Position numbers and translations under genes: made by a program. 42,584 nucleotides of DNA, taken from contig CALXUG010000024.1 in NCBI GenBank assembly GCA_944391625.1, positions 1-42,584 of the forward strand, given 5' to 3'. This DNA comes from an uncultured Clostridia bacterium (GTDB lineage: Bacteria; Bacillota; Peptococcia; Peptococcales; Peptococcaceae). Positions 15,304-23,548 of the stretch are shown here, one piece after another; position 1 is the first letter of the stretch; each line of letters starts with the position of its first letter. A model generated the notes under the pieces. That model saw only the letters and a list, made by a program, of their open reading frames with translations. It was not told the origin of the DNA and did no database searches.

Positions 15304-15349
15304 CAGCTCCCATTCTGTCAATTGACGGTGTAAATTGAGCAATGCTGTT

Positions 15350-16120
15350 TTTTACACAATAAAACAGATCATAAACCATATCTTCCACGTCGTTGACACA
15401 GAATCCATTATCTATTATTCTATAACTACAGATGTTATGCAAATAACATGCCATTCTCATCACCAGCTGTCATAAACATTCTACAAAGATGAGAAAATAG
15501 CCGATTGAATAATCGGCAGCGAAAAGGAGTGTGATTGATATGAACGTGGCAAAACCTTTAGAAATAAAAACGCTTACAGAATTTGAGGCCATGCCAAAAG
15601 AAGAAGGCTGGAACTATGAACTGATCAACGGCTTGGTGATGATGTCGCCAAGACCAGCCGCAAGACACCAAATTATAAATGGAAACCTTTACTCTGAATT
15701 ACGGCATAAGTTAAAAGGTGGCAACTGTATCCCGATTCCAGAAATAGATCTTATGCTGAAAGGCAACAACTTAGTTCCTGATTTGATGGTTATCTGCAAT
15801 GAAGATATTATCGATATGAAACGGTACGAAAAACCGCCCCTCATTGCCATTGAAATTGTAAGTCCTACCAGCGCCAGCCGGGATTATATCACAAAACGGC
15901 GCAAATATGAACAGCTGGGTATTCAGGAATATTGGATCGTATCACCGGAAGAAAAATGTATTACTGTTTTTGATTTTGTCAACCAAAATGAGGAAATGTA
16001 CTGCGAAGGTACTGTCACATCGTTTGTACTGCCGGAAGTGATAATCAATTTAGAAGATATTTTTGTATAGATATGGTACAAAACCAGCGGCTCTGCCTAT
16101 AAGCGGGGTCGCTTTTGTAT
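15350..16120 (+). repeat. Uma2 cassette, copy 2
   Basis: Direct repeat of copy 1, with near-identical leader (15350-15530), gene ends and terminator (AGCGGCTCTGCC at 16086). Homology stops inside TTTTGTATG just after the terminator, so the shared downstream leader seen behind copy 1 is absent here. Confidence 0.88.
15540..16070 (+). CDS. Uma2-family PD-(D/E)XK nuclease-like protein, copy 2
   Basis: A 176-residue paralogue of the protein at 14350, starting at ATG 15540 behind AAAAGGAG. The core motifs are intact: NLVPDLMVICNEDI, IEIVSPTSASRDYITKRRKY and GIQEYWIVSPEEK. Residues 1-38 and about 76-176 are almost identical between copies, while residues about 40-75 differ (PAARHQIINGNLYSELRHKL here against PSATHQLVSLKLASALYQLL). 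This mosaic pattern suggests gene conversion or segment swapping rather than simple duplication and drift. Confidence 0.88.
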   Translation: MNVAKPLEIKTLTEFEAMPKEEGWNYELINGLVMMSPRPAARHQIINGNLYSELRHKLKGGNCIPIPEIDLMLKGNNLVPDLMVICNEDIIDMKRYEKPPLIAIEIVSPTSASRDYITKRRKYEQLGIQEYWIVSPEEKCITVFDFVNQNEEMYCEGTVTSFVLPEVIINLEDIFV

Positions 16121-16244
16121 GTCTGCCATTTGCACCAACCATTCCAAGCTGTCATTCATATCCATGCTGAAAAATGATTACCAGCGTTTCTTTGGAACGG
16201 CTGATAGAAATCACTTATAGATTCCAGCAAAAAACAGAAAAAGA

Positions 16245-16266
16245 TTGAAATATGACACTATTTCAA
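16245..16266. promoter_or_regulatory. Inverted repeat upstream of the acetyltransferase gene
   Basis: TTGAAATA-N6-TATTTCAA is a perfect 8+8 palindrome about 95 bp before the gene. A second hairpin, TCGCTT-TATC-AAGCGA, follows at about 16315-16330. Either may be a regulator site; no regulator is assigned. Confidence 0.35.
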
Positions 16267-16359
16267 CGAAAATAATAACCGTACTGTATGGTCTTACCAT
16301 ATTGCCATATCGAATCGCTTTATCAAGCGAACTGAATTTTTACTGGAGTGACCGCCATT

Positions 16360-16779
16360 ATGATAACCTTTGAGGAAAATCACATCACTGTGGAACAATA
16401 TCTGCATCTCAGAAAGCAGGTGAATTGGAAGCCACTATCCATCCCACAAGCGCAAAAAGCGCTGGACAACAGCCTTTATGTGCTGGCTGCTTATCATGAC
16501 GGCCAACTGGCAGGCATGGGCCGTTTGGTCGGTGATGGCGCAGTTATCTGTTATATTCAGGATTTGATCGTGGTGCCGGATATTCAATCTCACGGAATCG
16601 GCTCTATGCTCATTGAGCGGTTGATTGCCCATGCGGCCTCTCTGGGACTGCCGGACACCACCATGATGCTAGATTTGATGTGCGCCAAAGGGCGAGAACT
16701 CTTTTATCAGAAGCATGGTTTTATTGCCCGCCCTACCGATGAACTGGGGCCCGGCATGATTCAATATTTGGAACTGTAA
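16360..16779 (+). CDS. GNAT acetyltransferase
   Basis: A 139-residue GNAT-fold enzyme. The acetyl-CoA binding segment is clear: IQDLIVVPDIQSHGIGSMLI (about 65-84), with the Q/R-x-x-G-x-G/A variant QSHGIG, and FYQKHGFIARPTDELGPGM at the end. It resembles the small YjcF/YitI-like acetyltransferases; the substrate is unknown. I start it at ATG 16360 with TGGAGTG upstream; the GTG at 16348 lies in that Shine-Dalgarno. The HAD phosphatase gene follows after 31 bp on the same strand, probably in one operon. Confidence 0.85.
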   Translation: MITFEENHITVEQYLHLRKQVNWKPLSIPQAQKALDNSLYVLAAYHDGQLAGMGRLVGDGAVICYIQDLIVVPDIQSHGIGSMLIERLIAHAASLGLPDTTMMLDLMCAKGRELFYQKHGFIARPTDELGPGMIQYLEL

Positions 16780-16810
16780 CCCCACATTCCGCAACGGAAA
16801 GGAACGCATC

Positions 16811-17449
16811 ATGAAATTAAAAGGCGTGCTGTTTGATGCAGACGGCACTTTAATTGACACCAATGAACTAAATATGCAAAGCTTTGAGTATGCGCTGGAC
16901 ACCGTATTGCATACCAGCATGTCCAGAACAAAACTGACCCAAACCTTTGGCATTCCGCTAAAGCAGATCATGTTCAATCTGGCAGGCGAACAGGCTGATG
17001 CACTGCTGCAGGCTTTTTTGGACTACAGCTGGCACAACGAACATTTAATCACACTGTTTCCCGGTGTAGAGGAAACATTGCAGCGCTTATCTGCCATGCA
17101 GATTCCCATGGCAGTGGTCACTTCCAAACTGCTGCCGGGCATACAGCGTGATTTTGAACTGTTTCACATTGCCCATTATTTTGACTGTATTATGACACCG
17201 GAACGCACTGCGCAGCATAAGCCCCATCCGGAACCGGCTTTGACAGCCCTTGCCCAGCTGCATTTACAGCCCCAGCAGGCCATTATGGTTGGCGACAGTC
17301 CTTATGATATTACCTGCGGTGCCAGCGCCGGCTGCCGGACAGCAGCGGTCACCTATTCTGTCATCCCCCAGGACAGACTTTTGCAATCTGAGCCTGATTA
17401 TCTGATTGCTTCTCTGACAGAATTGATTCCTATTATCCAAAACAGTTAA
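16811..17449 (+). CDS. HAD-family phosphatase (phosphoglycolate phosphatase/PpaX-like)
   Basis: A 212-residue HAD hydrolase of subfamily IA. Motif I is VLFDADGTLIDT (6-17, nucleophile Asp9 and acid Asp11). A helical cap follows, then motif II AVVTSKL (Thr/Ser), motif III Lys in AQHKPHPEP, and motif IV MVGDSPYD. The motif pattern matches phosphoglycolate phosphatase and pyrophosphatase PpaX relatives; the true substrate could be any small phosphate ester. The ATG follows GGAAAGGAAC. It is probably co-transcribed with the acetyltransferase and ends in a strong bidirectional terminator. Confidence 0.85.
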   Translation: MKLKGVLFDADGTLIDTNELNMQSFEYALDTVLHTSMSRTKLTQTFGIPLKQIMFNLAGEQADALLQAFLDYSWHNEHLITLFPGVEETLQRLSAMQIPMAVVTSKLLPGIQRDFELFHIAHYFDCIMTPERTAQHKPHPEPALTALAQLHLQPQQAIMVGDSPYDITCGASAGCRTAAVTYSVIPQDRLLQSEPDYLIASLTELIPIIQNS

Positions 17450-17458
17450 ACAACACAC

Positions 17459-17508
17459 GAAACAATACCCGCAAACAGTCATATGGCCGTCTGCGGGTAT
17501 TGTTTGTT
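17459..17508. terminator. Bidirectional terminator between convergent operons
   Basis: AAACAATACCCGCA and TGCGGGTATTGTTT form a perfect 14-bp stem around an 18-nt loop. It serves the HAD gene on the plus strand and the HlyD-like gene on the minus strand. Confidence 0.88.
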
Positions 17509-17517
17509 ATATCTTAT

Positions 17518-18552
17518 TTATGATTGGGTATCAGTCTCTGCTGTCGGCTCCATTTCAATCTGCACCATTTGCCCCGGTTTCAGCCCATTGGGTTCTTCCA
17601 GCTGGAGTTTTATTTTTATCTGCTCCTGATTTTTCTGACTGGCAGTTCGATATTCCTCCGGTGTATACTGCGCCTTTACGTCTATATAGGCCACTGCTGC
17701 CGGATAAGAAGCGCCGTCTTCTGTCAATACTGACATGGTCTGCCCATACGTAATGGCAGACAGCTTTTCTACCGGCAGATAGGTAACTACATATACCTGG
17801 TCCTGATCACTGATATCCACCACATCACTTCCCGGTGTTACAACAGCACCGTTGGTGTAGTTGGCGCTGATTACAGTACCGTTGCAGCCTGCCACAATGG
17901 TACAATCCTGCAATGCTTCTTTGGCCTGTTTCAGTTGACTTTCGGCCTGGGCAACTGCTGCCTGCGCTGCTTTTACCGCATGTTTATCTCCATTTTTGGA
18001 CACCAGCACCACCTGTTGCTGCGCTGTGTCTACCTGAACGACAGCTGCATTCCACATATTACGCGCACTTTCCACTGCCTGCTCCAAACGCTGATATTCC
18101 TGCTGAGGCATAGCGCCTGCTTCGTATAAGGCTTCTGCCCGTTTTAAATCCTCTGCTGCGCTCTCATAAGCAAGCCTTGCATTGTCGCAAGCTACCTGCG
18201 CCGCCTGCACACCGTTGCGCGCCTGATTGACCACCGCCTGATCCGCTCCTGATAACAGCTGATCCAACGCCGCCTGCTTCTGCACCAAAATTTGCTCCTG
18301 CTGGGCAATGGCATATTCTTGATTGGTCTGATCCAATACGGCCAGCACATCACCGGCCTGCACTGTTTGCCCCATCTGCACTTTCAGCTCCGTAATCTGT
18401 CCGCTGACACTGCTGTAATGGGGCACGATCTCCTGCTCCACGCTGCCTTTCAGCAAAGTTGTTTCACCGGATTGCTGCCATAGATACCAGCCCGATAAAC
18501 AAAGGCATAAAACCACCAGCACCGGCAATCCTTTTTTGATATGTTGTTTCAT
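17518..18552 (-). CDS. HlyD/YbhG-like membrane fusion protein
   Basis: A 344-residue adaptor of an ABC exporter. A single N-terminal membrane anchor (about 7-25, LPVLVVLCLCLSGWYLW) is followed by a lipoyl half-motif with QMGQTVQAGDVLAVLDQTNQ. A long coiled-coil hairpin (about 75-215, rich in A, Q and E) and a beta-barrel domain follow. It is the last gene of a three-gene operon (ATPase, permease, adaptor) laid out like ybhF-ybhS/R-ybhG. Such systems export hydrophobic cations or drugs. AGGAGG lies 9 bp before the ATG. Confidence 0.87.
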   Translation of the reverse strand: MKQHIKKGLPVLVVLCLCLSGWYLWQQSGETTLLKGSVEQEIVPHYSSVSGQITELKVQMGQTVQAGDVLAVLDQTNQEYAIAQQEQILVQKQAALDQLLSGADQAVVNQARNGVQAAQVACDNARLAYESAAEDLKRAEALYEAGAMPQQEYQRLEQAVESARNMWNAAVVQVDTAQQQVVLVSKNGDKHAVKAAQAAVAQAESQLKQAKEALQDCTIVAGCNGTVISANYTNGAVVTPGSDVVDISDQDQVYVVTYLPVEKLSAITYGQTMSVLTEDGASYPAAVAYIDVKAQYTPEEYRTASQKNQEQIKIKLQLEEPNGLKPGQMVQIEMEPTAETDTQS

Positions 18553-18564
18553 AAATCATTCCTC

Positions 18565-19581
18565 CTATACGCGGCGCTGTTTTTTCAGCAACTGCACATT
18601 GATGATAAAAAACAGCGCGCTAAACCCAATCAGGCAAATAATATCCGGCAATACCGCAGATAATCCGGCGCCTTTTAACATCACCAGCCGCAGCCCATTG
18701 GCAATATAATGAATCGGCGTTGCATAACTCAATGTCTGCCAAATACCCTGTAAATCAAATATGCCGGACAAAAAAATCTGCGGTACAATAATCACAGGAA
18801 TAAACTGCATCATCTGAAATTCACTGTTTGCCACAGTGGAAAGCAAGATACCCAGTGTCAGTGCTGTGATGGCAGAAAGCAGGGTAATGAGTAAAATCAG
18901 CCAGATAGAACCGGCCTGCATAATTTGCAGCACATATACCACATACAAGACCAATAAAACTGACTGCAGCAGGGTAATCACACCAAATCCTAAAAGATAG
19001 CCCAACACAATCTCCCAGCGTTTTATCGGTGTAGACAACAGTTTTTCCAAAGTACCGGAGGTGCGCTCCTGCACAAAGGAAATACCGGAAATTAAAAAAA
19101 CAAGAAAAAATACTAAAATGCCAATTAAAATAGAGCCAAACTGGTCAAACATAGATAAGCCTTCATAACCATAATAATAATTTACTTCCGGATAGCGATC
19201 TTTTCCGTACCAACCGCTTTTAGACTGCTGCGCCTGCTGCAGTTTGGCAAGCACCTGCTGGGCGCTGTTGCTGCTGCCGTCCAGTTCCACATGCAGTCTG
19301 TCATTATACAGCTGCACCACAGCGGTTACTGTACCTGCTTCCAGTAAGCGCAAGCCTTCCTCCCGGCTGCAGCGAATTACCTGCACCTCGTTCTCCTCCA
19401 GATTTTTTTGATATTGTAGCGGACCGGTTACCAGCGCAACAGCCTGATTTGTTCCGTAAGCGCCAAACAGCCAGTAAATCAGCGTCAGCAACAACAACGG
19501 CGCCGCCAATAACAGCATCAACGTTCGTCTGTCCCGACGCAGCTGCTGCAAAATACGACGGGCAATGGCAAATGTTTTCAT
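18565..19581 (-). CDS. ABC-2 type permease (YbhS/YbhR-like)
   Basis: A 338-residue ABC-2 transporter permease. One N-terminal helix (about 22-42) is followed by a large extracytoplasmic domain (about 45-150). Five C-terminal helices come next, holding the ABC-2 signature VQERTSGTLEKLLSTPIKRW (about 171-190). Only one permease is present, so it probably works as a homodimer, unlike the YbhS/YbhR pair. It overlaps the ATPase gene by 4 bp and is followed by the HlyD-like gene after 12 bp. Confidence 0.88.
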   Translation of the reverse strand: MKTFAIARRILQQLRRDRRTLMLLLAAPLLLLTLIYWLFGAYGTNQAVALVTGPLQYQKNLEENEVQVIRCSREEGLRLLEAGTVTAVVQLYNDRLHVELDGSSNSAQQVLAKLQQAQQSKSGWYGKDRYPEVNYYYGYEGLSMFDQFGSILIGILVFFLVFLISGISFVQERTSGTLEKLLSTPIKRWEIVLGYLLGFGVITLLQSVLLVLYVVYVLQIMQAGSIWLILLITLLSAITALTLGILLSTVANSEFQMMQFIPVIIVPQIFLSGIFDLQGIWQTLSYATPIHYIANGLRLVMLKGAGLSAVLPDIICLIGFSALFFIINVQLLKKQRRV

Positions 19582-20309
19582 GAACTCTGCACCACCTCTC
19601 CCAGCATAACAAATACTTCTTCGATGGTGCCCACACCATATTTCTTTTTGATGGCTTCCGGCGATCCGGTTTCCAGCACCATGCCGTCCCGCATCATCAT
19701 CAGCTGAAAGCAGCGATCTGCTTCATCCATGACATGAGTTGTAACAATGACAGTGGTGCCATGGGCAACCATATCATAAAGCGCCTGCCAGATTTGCCGC
19801 CGCAGCACCGGGTCTATACCCACAGTGGGCTCATCCAGAATCAAAATCCGCGGCTGATGCAAAATAGCTGCCGCCAAGGACAATCGCCGTTTCATACCGC
19901 CCGAATAGCTGCTCACCAGATTATGCTGCGCCTCTGTCAGCTTTACCAAATCTAACGCGCGGACAATGGCTGCCTGCAAATCCTTCTTTTTTAAACCGTA
20001 CAAAGCACCAAAAAATTCTAAGTTTTCCACACCGCTCAGATTTTGATACAATGCATCTGATTGGGTCATATAGCCAATACGATTCATCACAGCCAGATTG
20101 GGCATGGCTTCTCCCAATACCTGCACGCTGCCGGCAGTGGGCTCTAAAATACCGGCCATGGCTTTTACCAATGTGGTTTTTCCACAGCCTGACGGCCCCA
20201 ATATGCCATAAATGCAGCCCTGCTCAATGGTCAGATTGATATCAGACAGCACCTGTTTTTTTCCGTAAACTTGCTGCACCTGCTGCATCACAATACAAGC
20301 TTCCGCCAT
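19578..20309 (-). CDS. ABC transporter ATP-binding protein (YbhF/DrrA-like)
   Basis: A 243-residue nucleotide-binding domain. Walker A GPSGCGKTT (about 37-45), Q-loop near GYMTQSDALYQNL, signature YSGGMKRR, Walker B RILILDEPTVGIDP and the H-loop in TTHVMDEADRC are all present. It is the first gene of the exporter operon, and its stop overlaps the permease start by ATGA. A TetR-type gene is divergently transcribed 174 bp away and probably controls the operon. Confidence 0.92.
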   Translation of the reverse strand: MAEACIVMQQVQQVYGKKQVLSDINLTIEQGCIYGILGPSGCGKTTLVKAMAGILEPTAGSVQVLGEAMPNLAVMNRIGYMTQSDALYQNLSGVENLEFFGALYGLKKKDLQAAIVRALDLVKLTEAQHNLVSSYSGGMKRRLSLAAAILHQPRILILDEPTVGIDPVLRRQIWQALYDMVAHGTTVIVTTHVMDEADRCFQLMMMRDGMVLETGSPEAIKKKYGVGTIEEVFVMLGEVVQSS

Positions 20310-20483
20310 CTCCTCACCCCTAGTATCATAAGTTTCTTAATAAACATATCTCGCACATTGACAAGATTCCTTATTTTTGCCATAATGAAAACTATCTATT
20401 ATAGCTATATTTATCATAAAGAATAGACACCACGCTGTAAAGCAACACATCATTATCAAACGTCATTTTTAGGAAGTGAACTT

Positions 20484-21056
20484 ATGGAAACAATAGAAAA
20501 TAAAACAGATTCTTCACAAACCAATCCAATCAAACTGCAGATGCAGCAAGCACTTTTGCAGCTGTTGACAAAAAAAACAATTGATCAGATCACCATCCAC
20601 GAAATTACTGACCTGGTCTATCTCAACCGCACATCTTTTTATCGGTACTATGTGGACATCTACGATTTATATTATCAGCTTTTGGATAATTTTCTGCTGC
20701 AGTTTCAGCAAAAAATTTCAGTGATTCTGCAAAAATTGGTGGAACAACACACGCTGCAGGCGGAAGATATTCCCGCAGAGTTCTTTTATCACAATCAAAA
20801 ATTCCTGCAAATCCTTTTGCGGGACGCCACCGCGCTGGAACGATTAAAAACGCAGCAAAAGACATACCTGAAAGAACTTCTGCACATTTCCCAAGAGGAT
20901 ATACTGACCGATTATCGGTTGGAATTTTTTATTTCCGGTCAAATCGGGCTGCTCAGTTATTGGTTCCAGAACCAGATGTCGTTGCCGTTGCCTGAACTAT
21001 TTAATCTGACAAAAACACAGATGTTAGATACGCTATTAACCCTGCGCTTCCAATAG
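20484..21056 (+). CDS. TetR-family transcriptional regulator
   Basis: A 190-residue TetR/AcrR-type repressor. The N-terminal helix-turn-helix reads TIDQITIHEITDLVYLNRTS then FYRYYVDIYDLYYQLLDNF, matching the family core. The C-terminal domain is of the YxaF/DhaS-like regulatory type, with no metal or nucleotide motif visible. It is divergent from the ABC exporter operon, the usual place for its controller. The ATG has AGGAAG upstream. The 174-bp intergenic region holds A+T-rich sequence with no single outstanding palindrome that I could assign. Confidence 0.85.
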   Translation: METIENKTDSSQTNPIKLQMQQALLQLLTKKTIDQITIHEITDLVYLNRTSFYRYYVDIYDLYYQLLDNFLLQFQQKISVILQKLVEQHTLQAEDIPAEFFYHNQKFLQILLRDATALERLKTQQKTYLKELLHISQEDILTDYRLEFFISGQIGLLSYWFQNQMSLPLPELFNLTKTQMLDTLLTLRFQ

Positions 21057-21146
21057 ACAAGTTTCTTGGTTATTGGACCGCTGCAAATGATATGGCAGTA
21101 AGATTCTATTTATTCTGACAAAACGTTATCGAAGGAGAACATCACT

Positions 21147-21710
21147 ATGACCAAAAAATATTGCATTCCCTTACTCTGCGCCTTTCTTCTCGTTTTTTGC
21201 ACTGCCTGCAATCATACAGCAGCAGACTCCGTGCCGCAGCAGCTGTATGCTGCCCAGCTGGAAGAACTGACCGAACAGCAGTGTTATGCTTATCTGCAAT
21301 TTGAGCAGCTGGACACGCCGCTCATGCTGGTTACTGACGATACCTATGATGACGGGCAGGGCCATCTGCTCTCCTTTGATTGCAGCCACGTGTATTACAA
21401 ACAAGCCGATACATTGTCTGATTTGGGGCCATTGTCCAGCGCAGGCACAGCTTACCCTATCAGCTTTGACGGCAATAGTTTATTTGTGGCAGGCGGCCAT
21501 TTTATTGCCCGCTATACCGCCGATGCCCAATCTGGCATGGTTCTGGCAGAGGCTGCCGCTGAAAGCTTTGATGCAGAAGGCAATGCCACCTATACCTATT
21601 ACACAACGGAAGGAGAACAAGTGGTAGACGATAACAGTATCCTGATAACTCTGTTTGAACAATACAGCCAGATACCGCCTGTCACCTTTACTGCCGGCAC
21701 AGCCCAATAA
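21147..21710 (+). CDS. Secreted lipoprotein of unknown function
   Basis: A 187-residue protein with a signal peptide and lipobox (LLVFCTAC, modified Cys21), so it should be anchored on the outside of the membrane. The mature part is acidic and rich in Y, D and A and shows no recognised domain. Stretches such as HLLSFDCSHVYYKQADTL and YTYYTTEGEQVVDDNSI suggest beta structure. The ATG follows GAAGGAG. It lies on the same strand as the tetR gene, 90 bp downstream, and may share its transcript; a functional link to the exporter is possible but unproven. Confidence 0.75.
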   Translation: MTKKYCIPLLCAFLLVFCTACNHTAADSVPQQLYAAQLEELTEQQCYAYLQFEQLDTPLMLVTDDTYDDGQGHLLSFDCSHVYYKQADTLSDLGPLSSAGTAYPISFDGNSLFVAGGHFIARYTADAQSGMVLAEAAAESFDAEGNATYTYYTTEGEQVVDDNSILITLFEQYSQIPPVTFTAGTAQ

Positions 21711-21825
21711 AGCGTTGCGGAAAAATCATGCCGGTTTCAGTGCCCATGCCCCATTGCAATAAGGCCCACTACAATCCTGCAAAAATAATTTGATGCTGTT
21801 GTTAAAAATCAAAATGACGAAAATA

Positions 21826-21884
21826 AAAAAGACCGGAACAATGTACTTGATCTGTACACTGCTCTGGTCTTCTTTGATTTTCGA
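21826..21884 (-). terminator. Terminator of the pyr operon
   Basis: On the minus strand GAAGACC pairs with GGTCTT, with an inner GTAC/GTAC pair, followed by TTTTTTATTTT. It lies just after pyrD. Confidence 0.78.
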
Positions 21885-21894
21885 TGCCGTTGCT

Positions 21895-22800
21895 CTATAC
21901 AATCCCTCTGATTTGGGCAATATTGGAAAGTCCGTTATCCGCACAATACTGCTCCAAGCCGTCAATAATATCCAACGCTTTATCCGGCTTCATAAAGGTG
22001 GCTGTTCCCACCTGAATCACCGATGCGCCAGCCATGATAAATTCCACCGCATCCTGCCAGGTGCTGATGCCGCCCATACCCATAACAGGAATCTGCACTG
22101 CCTTGCTCACCTGATGCACTATACGCAGCGCAATGGGTTTAATCGCAGGGCCGGATAATCCGGCATAGCCGTTCTGGAATACTGGCTGTTTTTTCTTAAT
22201 ATCAATGGCAAAAGCCAAAAAGGTATTTACCAAAGAGATGCCGTCGGCCCCTTCGGCTTCACAGGCTTTGGCCAAATCCACAATATTTTCTGCATTGGGA
22301 GATAATTTTACTACCATCTTATGTTTGCATACCTGCCGAATGGTGCGCACGACTTCTTGGGCCATGTCGGTTTTTACGCCAAAGTTCATGCCGCCCTGTT
22401 TTACATTGGGGCAGGAAATGTTCAGCTCCAAAATATCCAACTGCTCCTTGTTGAGCCGTTCCACCGCTTCGATATAATCCTCTATGCTGTGACCGCCTAC
22501 ATTGACAAGATTGACCAAATCCAGACTGTTGACCCAGTCCAGATCTTTTTGAATAAAACCTTCTACGCCGGGATTTTCCAGACCTACGCTGTTCATAATG
22601 CCTGACGGCGTTTCCCAGATGCGGATGCCTTCATTGCCGCTGCGGGCATGCAAGGTCAATCCTTTGGAGGAAATACCGCCCAGTTTTTCAATGGGAAACA
22701 GCTGATTATATTCCCGTCCAAAGCCAAAAGTGCCGGAAGCCATCACCACCGGATTTTTAAACGTCACACCGGCAAATTCCACTGCCAATTTACTGCTCAT
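21895..22800 (-). CDS. pyrD: Dihydroorotate dehydrogenase, class 1B catalytic subunit
   Basis: Oxidises dihydroorotate to orotate in pyrimidine synthesis, using FMN, and passes electrons to PyrK and NAD. Recognisable parts are [20 protein letters not shown] (N-terminal), [13 protein letters not shown] and [13 protein letters not shown] (catalytic Cys of the class 1B loop, SCPNVK). [12 protein letters not shown] and [20 protein letters not shown] in the phosphate site follow. I start it at ATG 22800 (301 aa), preceded by GGAGGTG. The longer frame to 22929 merely continues through pyrK. Start overlaps the end of pyrK by 11 bp, indicating coupled translation. Confidence 0.97.
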   Translation of the reverse strand: MSSKLAVEFAGVTFKNPVVMASGTFGFGREYNQLFPIEKLGGISSKGLTLHARSGNEGIRIWETPSGIMNSVGLENPGVEGFIQKDLDWVNSLDLVNLVNVGGHSIEDYIEAVERLNKEQLDILELNISCPNVKQGGMNFGVKTDMAQEVVRTIRQVCKHKMVVKLSPNAENIVDLAKACEAEGADGISLVNTFLAFAIDIKKKQPVFQNGYAGLSGPAIKPIALRIVHQVSKAVQIPVMGMGGISTWQDAVEFIMAGASVIQVGTATFMKPDKALDIIDGLEQYCADNGLSNIAQIRGIV

Positions 22801-23494
22801 CAAAGAACACCTCCTCCGCCTTAAACACAGGGCCATCCTTACAAACCTTTTTGTTGCCGTCACTGGTTTTGCAGCTGCATACCAGACAAGCGCCCACACC
22901 GCAGCCCATGCGGTTTTCCATGGATACATACAGCTCTGTGGAAGTATGCTTTGTTTTTTCTGCTAAAATTTTCATCATAATATGGGGTCCACAGGTCATC
23001 ACCACATCATATTGAGCAGGGTCGATATCGTCGGTTACATAGCCGCCGATATTCACCTGCAAATGATCACAAACTGCTTCATATTGCTCTTGCAGCAACG
23101 CTTCATCGGTGAATCCCAGATAAACATCTACCGGATTGCCCTGCGCTTTTAAGGTTTTTGCCGCCAAATACAGTGGCGCTACGCCAATGCCGCCGCCTAC
23201 CAGCGCAACCTTTCCGGCAACCTGTGGGAACCCGTTGCCATAAGGCCCCTGCACATCAATTTCATCGCCTGCCTTTAGCTGAGCCAGCAATTCGGTGCCC
23301 TGTCCCACTACTTTATATAAAAAACTGATATGATCTTCCTGACAATCAAAAATACTGATCGGGCGGGACAACACCGGATAAGAATCCCATGCCCGCAGCA
23401 TACAAAACTGCCCCATTTTTCCGTCAAAATGACCTGCTACCTGCAGCAGATAAAAGGATTGTCCCACTGCCTGATTTTGAATGACTGTTGCCAT
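22790..23494 (-). CDS. pyrK: Dihydroorotate dehydrogenase electron transfer subunit
   Basis: The FAD and [2Fe-2S] partner of class 1B PyrD, which lets it use NAD as acceptor. A ferredoxin-reductase-like FAD domain (RPISIFDC, about 39-46) and an NAD-binding domain ([18 protein letters not shown]) lead to the cluster motif [11 protein letters not shown] with a further Cys in KKVCKDGP. I start it at ATG 23494 (234 aa), with AGGGAGG 7 bp upstream. It is the middle gene of pyrC-pyrK-pyrD. Confidence 0.95.
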   Translation of the reverse strand: MATVIQNQAVGQSFYLLQVAGHFDGKMGQFCMLRAWDSYPVLSRPISIFDCQEDHISFLYKVVGQGTELLAQLKAGDEIDVQGPYGNGFPQVAGKVALVGGGIGVAPLYLAAKTLKAQGNPVDVYLGFTDEALLQEQYEAVCDHLQVNIGGYVTDDIDPAQYDVVMTCGPHIMMKILAEKTKHTSTELYVSMENRMGCGVGACLVCSCKTSDGNKKVCKDGPVFKAEEVFFDEQ

Positions 23495-23548
23495 ATCCAA
23501 GCCTCCCTTTTTATACGATTCGCCATATTGTTCTCTATAAAATTTGTT

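Noticed and set aside
12780-16350. tRNA-Lys as attachment site of an integrated island
   Set aside because: No repeat of the tRNA 3' end was found downstream within the accessory stretch, and no integrase gene is present.
22801-22929. N-terminal extension of PyrD
   Set aside because: The extra 43 residues are the out-of-frame reading of the end of pyrK. The internal ATG has its own GGAGGTG.
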